From Acridotheres tristis (taxonomy: Eukaryota; Chordata; Aves; Passeriformes; Sturnidae): DNA of 64,000 nt. Both the position numbers and the translations under genes were made by a program. Location of the stretch: NCBI GenBank assembly GCA_037013685.1, contig CM072919.1:31599435-31663434 (forward strand), in the 5' to 3' direction. A model generated the notes under the pieces. It ran no database searches. It was not told the DNA's origin and was given only the letters and a program-made list of their open reading frames with translations. This document shows positions 50,306 through 61,600 of this stretch, one piece after another; within the stretch, counting starts at the first letter, position 1; every line of letters starts with the position of its first letter.

Positions 50306-50605
50306 TAATACCTCAATGGTAATCAAAATTCCTCTTATTTGAAAATTTAGATTGTGAAGTTTCAGCAATTCTTACATAAAACACACGTGCCATCAGGAAT
50401 ATCATATTGAATTTGCCAGGAAAAATATGAACATGGCTTTATAGTTTCATCATTTGTGTTCTCCTGCTTAATGTTTTGCTGGATAGGATTTTTCTGACCT
50501 TAAAATGTGTCACTAGTTGAGACTTGGTTATTATTTAGATTCATGTATGTTGGGATTGCCCATAAAGTCGTCATATCACCACTGCAGATATACAGGAAGT
50601 AGACC

Positions 50606-50629
50606 AAAAAAAAAAAAAAAAAAAAAAAA
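50606..50629 (+). repeat. A24 homopolymer
   Basis: Uninterrupted run of 24 A. The upstream DNA does not look like a retrocopied gene, so it is treated as a simple repeat. Confidence 0.95.
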
Positions 50630-51522
50630 GCTTTAGTTACACTAACCACTAACCCTACAAAGAATCTGTTGCAGAAACTTCAAGTTTCATTTGGAGCAGG
50701 ATTTCCTCAGGATCTTCATTTGCTGGCACTGCTGAGAACTGAGATCCATAGGGGAGATTGCTTCCTGTCCTCCTACCCACAGCATTTTCCATCACTGCAG
50801 TCAAACAGGGAGCAGCATGCAGATGAACCTGGGAACGAGGCAGGCAGGGAAACAAGCAAAAGAAAAAGACATTTTTTTCAAACCATGATTTCTGCTTATA
50901 GTTTTTCTATTTAAATATGTCACATTTTATTGTCACATTAACTTGGGAAATACGTTTTGTTTTACATCTAGAAACATCTTTTAATTCTCTGAAGAACTAA
51001 ATACAATTGGACACATTCGTCTTCCAGGAACATAATCTTCTTTCAGTGAGGATGACACATAAGTGAAATTGTAAGATGACCTCTGGGAAGATGAAAGAAT
51101 ATGCCTTTATATTTAATGCAATTTTTCTTGTTCTAATTAGTGGAGAGGTTTCACAAGATGGCAGATATAATCTAACAAATCACAACTGTCAAAGGCTTCC
51201 CCTTTCTCTTTCATGTACTCTACCAACTGCTTTCTGACACCAAGCTCCATACAATTGTTTTTTTTTTTCTCATGCAGTGATTTCAATATTTATTTGACTA
51301 CTCCATGTACTGATTCATCCTACTAAACTGTCAGGATGTTAACCTGACAAGAAAGAAAATTGTTTTATTTGATTTTTATTGTGAGTCCATTTGGCTTACC
51401 AGAGAGTTGGGGTAGGAGCCAGAGCTGGTCCATGTGGAAACACAAGGGTCAAGGATGTACCTGTGAGAGTCAGTGAACAATTAAACCAATTCATTTATAT
51501 CAGGGAAGCTTCACTTGCAAGG

Positions 51523-51654
51523 TTTTCTTTTTTTTTTCTTTTTTTTTCTTTTTTTTTTTTTTTGGTTGTTTTATTTTTTGGTTTTGTTTTGTTTTGTTTT
51601 GTTTGGGGTTTTTTGGTTTTTTTTTTGTTTGGTTGGTTGGTTGATTGGGTTTTG
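51523..51654 (+). repeat. Polypyrimidine to T/G-rich low-complexity tract
   Basis: About 50 bases of T with occasional C change into (TTTTG)n and (TTGG)n units, ending GGTTGATTGGG. It accounts for the Phe/Leu/Gly-rich 102-codon frame over it, which is not a gene. Confidence 0.95.
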
Positions 51655-53104
51655 TATAGAAAATTGCATACACTGTTTCTAGCTATCTCTTTTGGCTGAT
51701 TTCTAGAGCAAATCTGGTGACAATGTACTGTGCACACATCTAATTCTTTGTGAGAGACAAATTAAACCAGGCAGATCATGTGTTAGAATAACATGAAAAA
51801 GAATCCATATAAGGTTACATACAAACAGAAGAACAATGACAGATTTTTTTTCTATTAACATAATACAGCAAACGCATCTACTTATCTTGCTGTGCATTAA
51901 TTGATTATTAGTATTTTGTGTGGGATAGCTTTATTCTCAATACAAATAAATTTTGACTTCAAGGACCACTTGCTGTTCAGTACTTCCTTTCCATGAGTAC
52001 TATATTGTGTTACTGTATCATTAGATTGCAGGGCAAGGACTTTTTGTTTTGACATGTTTCTCCTATTATTCAGTGCTGTTTATGGTAAGATTTTTCTGGC
52101 AGTTGACTCTGTGTGTGCACGGATGCATGAGAGATGGGGAAAGAGAGAGAAAGATGGAGAAGAGGAAAGGGAGTGTACAGAAGGGACAGAGGGGGAGAAA
52201 TGTTACATCCAGACAACAGCTAAAAACCAGCAGGATTCCCAAAACTAGTGTGCTAATTGTTCTACTACATGGCGTGGCCATAAGGAAATTGGACATGATA
52301 TTTGAACATAACCTGCTGGAGATTAATTTTTCATTTGGAAAGGAAACTGCAAGTTTGGAGATACCTAAGGGCTGAATGTTTTATAATGCAGTGTGCTGAG
52401 AAGGAATGAGAAGAAATTTAAATATCAAAAAAGCACAAACAACCCTGCTTTTACCTGCCAAAACTGGCACGTTGTTAGCTCTGCAGAGAGAGAATATTCA
52501 AATCTACCTGCTACTTTTAATGAGTCCTGAGATATTTGCTGCAAACCTGGATATCAGATCAAGTGCTGACTAAACGAGTACTGACCATCACAGAGCCGCT
52601 GATTAAAAGCATTTTTACTCATACTAGGTTGGTCTAAATTAACGCTGTGCATTTTGGAGATACTTTTCTCTATAAGCAGTATATTAAATATAAATTGCTA
52701 GTTTTAGCTTTGTGACTGGACTGTAAAGAAGTTGTTGTACTCTGCCAGCTACTTAATGTATGAATACAAGCACAAGACCAAGAAAATCATAGTATCTTCC
52801 CTCACTATCAACTTTCAGAGAAAAGACATTCTCACCTATGACATCCAGTTACTCATATTTCTAGTTTTGACGCTGAAAATTTTGAAAGTAAAATAAAAAA
52901 CTTCTGTCTCATTGTCTGTGTGACTGTGGAATGACGTGGTAAAAGACAGATGATACCTGTTAGTAAGAACCAAGTACATGAATTATTACAAGAAAACTAT
53001 AATGCAATTGGGTTTTTTTTATTATTTCTGTAGTATTTACATGCATATTACATGCCGTTGTACCTCAGACCATGGACATATAATAATTGCTTGTATATTG
53101 ACAT

Positions 53105-53136
53105 AGTATTATAGTAGTATAGTAGTATAGTAGTGT
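53105..53136. repeat. Octanucleotide repeat (AGTAGTAT-like), 4 units
   Basis: Units AGTATTAT, AGTAGTAT, AGTAGTAT and AGTAGTGT in register, a short degenerate tandem repeat. Confidence 0.85.
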
Positions 53137-55919
53137 AATTCACATATAGCGTAAGGAAATTAGTATGGCATCAACTGAAAACTATTCATCAGCGTTCTCT
53201 TAATGGGAGCAACCTTATCTAGGGGCAACATTAAAAAACAGTAAAAGGCAGAAAAAAAATTTAAAAGGGGTTTTGTACATGAAAGTAGCTGCTGCTAGTG
53301 GAAATCTCCTCTCAGTGTAGGGTTACTGGTTTATGAAGTTGGATGGGGTTTTTTTTCAATTTTTCTAGGTACATGAATGAATTTTGCCTACCAAGATGTA
53401 GAAATTGATTTAGGATTTGTTCCAGCTCAGGTGTTGCCATAGATCACACACAGCTATGACAATTTTTTGCAGTAATCAGCAGACAGGGTGGATGAGTTGG
53501 TTCGTTTCACTGCTTTTCCAATTTCAGACTACCTATAAAGAACACAGTAGTAAGTGTATATAAGTGAAAAAGAAAAGAGATGAGGGAAGAACATGGGAAC
53601 AGGTAGAAATGTCACCCCTTATTCACACCCTGACATGCAGGCTCCGAGATGAAGGGTGAACAATCTGCCCATTTTGCAGCTGACAGAGCTGGTATTCTTG
53701 TCCTTGAAAGAAATGCCACAAAGCTGTCAGCTGTCTTTCTTCTTCTAATCAGTTCCCAAACTCTTCTCAGACTTGAAGTCCCAGGGGAATTCTTTATTGT
53801 CTTTTCATTTTTCTTTTTTGCAGGCTTCCTCTTGTCAACTCCTTCATGGACTTCTGCCATTTGCCTCAACTGTGTCCCATGGAAAGCTCTGAGTACACTG
53901 AGTTCCCTTTAATGTGACAATGAATTATCATATTAAAATATTTGTCATGCTGTTAGATTGCTGTAAAGAAAATCAAAGATTAACAACATATTTTCAGTAT
54001 TGTGCATTTCAAGTAAACTGGTTCTACTTCAAGAATTGTATTTTTAGTAATAGTTTGACAAAATTTAAGAGAATTTTTATAGACAGATAATTTCTATAGA
54101 CAGATAATATAGATAGTTTTAATAGTTACACTGAAAGGAGAGCTTTTGTTTCAATTTTAGGAAGCACAGATTTCATTAAAGGAAGAAGAAATGGTCTATA
54201 CATCTAGAATAGATCTCAATTAGAGATTGTTAAACTATAAACAAGAAGAGCATGAAGTGCTGTTTTTTGTTTTCTAATTGATGCCTCCAGAAAAACCATC
54301 ATATTGGAAACAGTAGGATTCAGCCTTAAAACTGCATTGTGCATTGATACATCAGTTACATAAATCCTGCCCTGCCTTCTCCTTCCATCTGCTTTCCTTT
54401 TCTTTTTGGCTCATCTGAGACCTGACATAAAACAGAAATGTTACTGACTTTGCTGCAGTAATAAAGGTCTAACAGAGAACCTCAAATACTGTGTTTTTTA
54501 ATCTAAGAGTGACTGATATATTTCATCCCCATCTCTCACCCTGCTTGGGATAAGAAAGTTCAGCCCCGGGTCATGCAGGAAGGACTGAAATGCAGACATT
54601 TCTGTTATAGTTTTCCCAAATGCAAGTGGAACAATTAAAGGAAATTTCTCACTTTATGGCCTTCTACACAAACTCTTTGCTAATTTCTTAGGTAACTTAT
54701 AGCTATATGTTCATTTAGGAGGATTGTTAGGTGAACACTAACACAAAGTAAAAATGCTTCTTAGCCTTCTGTGTTTATTCCACTTTTCACCATGCTGTAT
54801 CATGTATATTCATAAGACAAAGAAGCTGATCATGGATTGGTAGTTAGGCAGGCTGTACACAACATAATAAGATTTGCAAAAAACGAACTTTATTCTTGTC
54901 TCTCACTGTGAATTTTTAATAGTTCTTTTAAACTACTGGAAGTTTGGTAGAATATCAACATCCAAATCCAAGAATAATATAGATTATTTATTATCAAGTT
55001 TAAAATGTTTAATTCTTACACGTTGGAACACATTCTCATTTGCACTACATTTTTCAGGTATGTAGTGACTATTACTGCGATAGCCAGTAAAGTCTCCACT
55101 GAGGGTTACTATGTAGATAAATTAAAGTGTAAGAACTTCATGATCTGTTTCTGTATTTTTAAAAATACATGTATCTATGGAAACTTACTAGAACAGACAA
55201 GAGGTTGTTCCAAGATGGGAGGTGAGATATAGCCCCTTCAGGCAAAAGTCTCCAGTTTCCTAGATATGCATCAGACTGTGCCAAAAGCAGTATCTGGTTG
55301 GGTTTGGTGCTTTGTTTTTTATAACCATAATATTTGTCTAGTAAGGAAAGAGCTTTGCTGTAGTTCTGTGCAATAAGGTGACTAGTATTTCTTACCTGAT
55401 TTCCTTTTTCTCTGTTTAATACAGGCCAAGAAGAAGTGGCATAAATTAGTGCCGTGAAATTTGTAGGGTAATATACCTGTGTTTGAAAGAATGGATCACA
55501 GGAAGCATTGCCTTCTGGTCTTGGCTTCCTGTTTGACTCACATTTTAAGTTTTCTTAACACAGCCAAATTGAAGAAAAAAAGCCAAAAAAAAAATCCCCA
55601 AACCAAACAAAAAAAAATCAGTACACTTAGCTGTAAGCTATATTCTCATGTTCCATTTTACACTAAATATTCATTGGTTTACCTGATTATCACACAATCT
55701 GGTCATGTTATTCTTTGCCAATTCAGTATTTTATGGCTACAGGGTAAAAAGCAAGTAAAATGCCAACAATATTTACATTCTATTTCCTCATTAACATGGG
55801 AATTTTTTTTTATATTTCATATAATCTCCCATGTTCAGGCAGAGTGTTTCTTCCATTTTTATTTTGGTCACTACTGCACATGGTATCTGTGGGAATAGTC
55901 ATTAAATTAGAGCAACAAC

Positions 55920-56160
55920 TGGAATAACTGCTATGTAATATGGATACCACAATAATTAATTGCATTCTGCAGCCAAGGTCTGCATCCTTTTAATTGCCAT
56001 TTGGGGTAATTTTCGTCCCACATTAAAGGCAATTATTTATCCATATTAACGTCTGTAAATCTAGTTATGAACACACTGTAGCATCTTTACTGAATCTGTA
56101 ATACCCCTTTGGTTGTGATAGTAGCTAATTTTGTTATGGCTTAAGCTAGACAGGCAGTAG
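55920..56160. promoter_or_regulatory. Candidate conserved noncoding element rich in homeodomain sites
   Basis: Dense TAATTA/TTAATTGC-type homeodomain cores occur: ATAATTAATTGC at 55952-55963, TAATTGCC at 55991-55998 and its exact inverted copy GGCAATTA at 56028-56035. More TAAT/ATTA cores lie at about 56007, 56022 and 56126. There are no repeat-family signals. This is the typical texture of deeply conserved vertebrate enhancers near developmental genes. Conservation cannot be judged from one sequence. Confidence 0.3.
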
Positions 56161-57428
56161 TATATTCAAGAATAAGTACTGTAATTTTAGGTCTTATCTT
56201 TCCAAATGATGTAATATTTTTCCCGACAAGAAGATCAGGAAGGTACTCTGCTGTCTTCAGAACAAATTCAAATATACTGTTTTCTTTGTCAAGGTACTGA
56301 AGGATCATCATTAAGCCAGGTCTGGACTGATATAGCTGGGTTTACAATCTTGCAGGAAGATTTACTAGCTGTCTGTACGTATCATATTTCTCCAGGCATT
56401 TTAAGATCATCTGTGTTTCAGTGAATTTGGAATCCTCTTTTTAGCCTGTGTATTCCTTTCAGTAGTCCTCCCCTTTGTTGCTTTCTTTAGTTAATTTAGA
56501 TAGACTTACCAGGCTATTCACTGTCTACTGTTGGGTTATTCTTCTTCTTTATTTGATGAATGTTTGCTGTCATGGCCCAATAGGGTATGAGCTGCAGTTT
56601 TTTAATTTTGGGAGTTTGTATTTGCTGAGGAAGCTTGGCTTGCCCTTCCAAATGTTCACCTGATTCCACTTAATTTATTTACTTTCATTAATTTCTTGCA
56701 TAATTCTGTGATCAGCCATGTGGACATTATGAACACTGAACATAAAGTTGAATGCAAAATTTTTTATTAAGTTGAAGAGAGGAAAATTTGATTTAGGCTT
56801 TTTTCAGTTAAGTTGACAGATGCATACATGGCACTAGATGGATAGATTCAAATTTTTTAAAATTGCTTGCATAGGCATATTATCATTCTTTTTTGAAGTT
56901 TGCACCTGATGGTTTTTTTCACATAAACAGACTGAATTATTCTCAATTTGATGTAAGGACATTTGCATCTGAGATTTTAGTTTTTTAGAAAGTACATGAA
57001 ACAAACTGAAAAAACATTAAGTGACTCATTAATAGAAGTGTAGTAGTTTGACAAAGTCCATTATTAATAATAATTCCCCTTAGAAAGTGGAACTGAGGTG
57101 TATCTGTTTTCCTTAGTCACTTTTATTTGTAAATATATACATTTATAAAACTCTGGAGGACTAAGTACATTTACTTGAAGTTGTGCAGCATAGCTGGATG
57201 AAAGATTTACATGTTTAGGTATTCATTAATCGATTGTTTTACTCCTGTTATATGAAAAATATATCTCCTTATGTGTTGGAGTCAGTAAGTCAGGAGTCTC
57301 TCTGAATTCTTCAGAGAGAGATCAGAGTGCAGGGATTGAATTAAAGCCTTTGGATGGGTTGAAGTATGTTAAGCCACTCACACATAAGGCAGAGGTGAAA
57401 ATTTAGGTTTTAGCATGAGTGAACAAAC

Positions 57429-57470
57429 AAGTAAGTAAGTAGATGGAATAAGTAAGTAAGTAAATGGAAT
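57429..57470. repeat. 21-bp tandem duplication with nested (AAGT)3
   Basis: Two 21-bp units (57429-57449 and 57450-57470) differ at one position. Each is three AAGT units plus a 9-base AGATGGAAT or AAATGGAAT end. Confidence 0.93.
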
Positions 57471-57553
57471 GAGTTTGAAGTTCTTTTAGTGAGTAAAGGT
57501 CTCAGATGCCAGAGAAGTAGTACATGTTCTAGTGAAGGTTGAAAAACATAGAT

Positions 57554-57572
57554 ACTCCTAGATACTAGGAGT
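57554..57572. repeat. Perfect inverted repeat, 8-bp arms and 3-nt loop
   Basis: ACTCCTAG and CTAGGAGT flank ATA just upstream of the probable LTR. No role assigned. Confidence 0.85.
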
Positions 57573-57599
57573 TCCGTGAAGGCTCCAAGAACCTAGTTT

Positions 57600-57970
57600 C
57601 AGACATAATAAAGTTATAGTTAAGAATATTGCTTACATTTTTCAGATAGAACAAGATAGGCCATATACATGGTTTATACGTAACATGGTGTGCTAAGAAA
57701 CTAGAATTCTTATAGGTTAAGAAGTAGTGGTCCGAGTTTGTGTATTAGCTTGTTGGGAATTTTCTATAAAAGAACATGTATTGGGAAGAGCTGGTGCATT
57801 TTGCCATTGCTTTTTCCACTTGATTTTCATGCCATGTGCTTTTACGCCATCTGCTTATTGCCATTGCTTTGCTTTGCTTTGCTTTTGCTTTTGAGACCGA
57901 TGTGCTTCTGCAATAAATAACTTTATAACAACTATTAGCTGCTGGGTTCATTGAAGAAAACAACCTGACA
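57600..57970 (+). mobile_element. Probable LTR (ERV), plus strand
   Basis: TATAAAAG (57765-57772) is followed 140 bp later by AATAAA (57912-57917), the spacing expected from an LTR promoter to its polyadenylation signal. Between them is a (GCTTT)4 tract (57866-57885) within 'gccattgc' repeats that I associate with avian ERV LTRs. The block ends ...CTGACA at 57970, compatible with a CA terminus. The 5' edge is not clear and no primer-binding site matching a tRNA I know follows. It is therefore a candidate solo or truncated LTR rather than a proven one. Confidence 0.45.
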
Positions 57971-58539
57971 AGTTGGATGCCTAAGAGCACCCAGAGGACT
58001 AACCTCACATTTATGCTTTTCCTAGGTCACTTAGAACATCTTTTTGGTTAAAATAATTCAAGCTTTCTTCACTTCTTTGCCAATATATCTTCTTTGGGCC
58101 TGGCATAAAATTCCATATCTTTGTTCAGAATCCTTGTCATAAACGACATCTTTTCTTTGAGAGAGGGAAATGTATCAGGAAGCATCATTATCTGTTCTGT
58201 CCTGTATTTAATTTCTGTGTTGAGGCAATCAAATAGCTTGTTCCTTTTTGCTGCAGGAGTGCACAGAAGCACGTGCTTTCAATGACCTTTGAACAATAAC
58301 CAGTAGTAACATCTCTTTACAGTTTTATTAATTGGGTGTTTCATTCAGCACATCATTCTTAGACGGACTTTTTGTTAATGGACTATGTGCGAAAAAATAA
58401 AGGGAGCTTTGATTATAAAAGGCTTTTGGTTGGTAGCTATAGTTTGTTTTTCAAAATGCCATGCCACACAACTGAAAGCTTTTGACATTTGCTGCAACTT
58501 ATTCCAGAGAATGGAGCATATAGCTAAAAGGGTTGGACA
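57971..58539. other. Unique DNA, no gene recognised
   Basis: Short open frames only. If the preceding block is a 5' LTR, part of this could be ERV leader, but nothing resembles a viral gene. Confidence 0.5.
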
Positions 58540-58622
58540 AAATGGGGTTATATTCAAAGTTAGGGGTGAAACAAAGATAATTAAAGATCTGGGTCCTCTG
58601 AAATTAAATTCTGTGATGGATT
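58540..58622 (+). mobile_element. Possible CR1 LINE 3' tail, decayed
   Basis: The end of this stretch ('gataattaaagatctgggtc', then 'ctctgaaattaaattctgtg') aligns by eye with the CR1 terminus 'gatgatctt..ggtcccttccaacctaa.attctatg'. Only about 60 bases match and divergence is high. Confidence 0.38.
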
Positions 58623-61600
58623 AATGAAGTAACTCTTTTTTTTTTAGCAAGAATAGTTTTATGGGATGGACAGAAAAAGGTGGTTGCCTTTCAGAATTTC
58701 TTGGCCCAGCCACCGATAAACTTTTAGCATTTGGCACAAGCTAATACATCCAGCCACATTACAAGTTTCTGCAACCAAAACAGTGCCTCATGTACAGTAA
58801 AAGGAAACAAATGTCTAAAAAAGTGACAAAAATATCCTCTGCAGCTGAAGGACAATGATAAGCTTATTCTGTTCAGAAAATAAAGATTTCTTATTTCAAA
58901 TTCAATATTCTTTAATATTTTGGACCAAGCCAAGGATTAGCAGCCAAGTGATGAGAGGAGTTGTGTTTGGACACACTTCTAGAAATTATTTGGAAGACTT
59001 CAGGTTTAATATACTGAAATATAGTACTGGAAGTGAAGTTCTGCCTTTCTTGTACACTATCAGTAATCATAAACTAGGGATGGGAAGAAAGGGCATAGAG
59101 ACAGGCAAACAAACCATTTAGTCTTGATGAGCATCAAAAAATTATAATTTGGCAGGTACATTTTAAGACAAAATAAGGAAGAAATACCGTTTTTTTCATG
59201 CCTCAAAAGTTCAGCAAGGTACTTGGCTCTAGCTTTTGTCTTATCAATGAAAGATAAGAGGAAAGACAGCAAAACAGGAATCCACATTATTGACTCTATC
59301 TAGGAAGTTGATTGAGATTATCAAGAATTAGCAGATTTTATTGCTAAAGGTAGATGTCAATCTCACTCATCTGTCTCAAACTTTTGATTCATGGGGAGTT
59401 TGACCTTCTACTTTTGATGGTTTTGATATTTTTCTTGCACAATAACTCTTAAGAAAGAAGAATCTAGGCTCTGTGCTTCATTGTAGTGATACTTTAGCTT
59501 TCTAGTAATAGTTACAATAGGACAAAATTAGAATTTGTTCATGCAAGACATAATATGTACTCTGACAATAGCACGTCTGTATAGATGCCTTTGGGAACAA
59601 GAAAAACCTTTTGCACTAAGGTATACCTTATTCCCACAGCCAGTCAGAAAAAGCATAATGAAGTCAAACTACAATGTGATTTTTATAATATAATAAAAAA
59701 TAAAGTGTAACTGTACGTATAAGGAACTAGTTGAACAGATGATCTAGCTGAAGTAGCTTAGCCAGTCAAGTAAGGTGTAAGTACAGCTAATTTGCGTTAA
59801 GGTGTTATGATTGATGGATGACTATGAGGTCTCTCCAGATTGTACTTTTCTCTGTACTTTTTCTCTGAGTCATCCCAAATGAAAAAAAAAAAAAAAAATT
59901 CTCCGCTTCAAGAGGATATTCTCAGCTGGAGAAATACTGGAACAATCCAGGAAATGTAAGGAAGCATTTTAATTGAAGAATTTATTAGGATATAGTTATC
60001 TCTTAAAGATGAGGGTGAGAATTGTGGTAGTCCTTACATTTTCTATGTACTAAAATTGTGATTCTGCTTGTGTGTACATAGCTATAACAAGCAGAGTATT
60101 GTAAATGGAGAATCCTTTCAAACATCGTCAGTGGTGTTTGGATTGTCTCCGTTTTTTCTCTTGCTTGCAATTCTTGTGCAAATAAAGCATTTACATTAGA
60201 AAACACCTTTAGTACTATCGTCAAAACTTGCAAATATGAGGATTAAAGGAATAATAGAAATAAATTCTTTGAAGCAATAGTAAATAATATAAAGAGACAA
60301 GACAATTCCTTAAATTATTTAACACTAATTTTGTGCAATGAACTAGAGAGTATTTTGTGCAGAGAAGATGTTATGATAGTATTTATGCATGCTGAGAGAT
60401 TTTAGTAAAACTCTTCATTGTCTTCATTTTCTAAAATTCCACTGAGATTGAATTTTCTTAGTTTTCGTCCTTTGTGTGCAATGTAATACCAATCCAAATT
60501 AAGACTGCGTAAGACCTGCCTTTCTATCAGGCATTCTGGTGATTACACTGACTTTTTAGATCAGCATGAGCAGAAAAGAGTTGGGCCCTTAGGTTTCCTG
60601 GTGGTTTCAGAGCCACATACACCTGTGATACTGTTCTGCCAAAGAAAAACCGTGTACATATAAAGGTAAGCCTTGTAATGCTTTGATGAGACAAAGTAGG
60701 ATTGTTTGCTGTATATTTTAAGTGGAAGAAGAGAGAATCTGGAGATACAGAAACCCGACTCACTGAGTTTTGGTTGGATTTCTGTCTTTAGCAGTTTCCT
60801 TGACATTCTATTTGCTTATAATTTTTTTCACTGCGAAAGTGAACCCAGTTGTCCAACCCCCCAGCAATAATAGGGGATAGTATCTACTCTGTTCAGTGAA
60901 GAGATGCTAGACATTGAAGATTGTCACTGGATCACAGAGAGGCTTGTCTTTCCAGGATAGATTAACTATATTATTTCCAGTGACAGCTCAGCCATTTGAG
61001 GAATTTTAAATTAAGAAAGAATTGAGAATAACAAATCTTCTCTTGAATCCATCATCTATTTTCTTGTTCCCAAGCATCACAAATGTAAGGATCTTATGGT
61101 GCAAACCAACAACATATGATAATGTCACCATAGCTGGGACTGTCTCTACCTCATCTTACAAATACCCCTTAGGAACCATGCAGGTACACCAAGTTAATCT
61201 GCTGGCCAATCCAAATTCTACATAGTTTGCATGAACTGGAACAACTAAGTCCAGTCAGATCTTAGCTTTTCTCAATAAACAAGATTTCACTGGTTGAGCA
61301 TAAGCTGATTCATGCTTGTCTGCATTTTTGTGAAGGCACTGAATGTCCTTACACCAAAAACCACAGTGTGTTCTCTAGGACCCTGGTTAGTCTGGGGGTG
61401 TCAGTTGCTGCCTTATGATCCTAGCTAATAGACTTGTCTGTAGTATGCCAGAGACATTGACACTGAAGAATCACAGTGTCTGCTGGGGAAGAGACCAGAA
61501 CAAACTGCAATACAAATTCACCCTTTGAGTACTAAGTATCTCCTATACTGCTCTTTTCAAGAGATGCACCACAGACATTAAAAGGGGTACAGAGAAGGGC

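Larger units (their letters stand above)
50306..57428. other. Mostly unique DNA, no gene recognised
   Basis: Includes an A24 run, a long T then T/G tract, a small octamer repeat and a candidate conserved element, listed separately. The longest open frame (139 codons, 55479-55898, +) contains a poly-Lys stretch from an A-rich tract and no domain. A strong acceptor-like pyrimidine tract ending in TTTTGCAG at 53823 is followed by no convincing exon. Confidence 0.55.

Noticed and set aside
50560..50629. Retrocopied gene or SINE ending in A24
   Set aside because: The upstream sequence shows no gene-like or SINE-like body and no target-site duplication.
53790..53910. Possible exon after a strong pyrimidine tract and TTTTGCAG (AG at 53822-53823)
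   Set aside because: The acceptor is good but no convincing donor follows, the frame has no recognisable similarity, and poly-T tracts ending in CAG are common in this AT-rich DNA.
55405..55470. Candidate short exon between an acceptor-like AATACAG and a GGTAAT donor
   Set aside because: Two frames hit stops within the 40-odd bases, the third offers no similarity, and the donor is poor.
55479..55898. 139-codon plus-strand frame
   Set aside because: Contains a Lys-rich run encoded by A-rich low-complexity DNA. No domain and no splice or start context.
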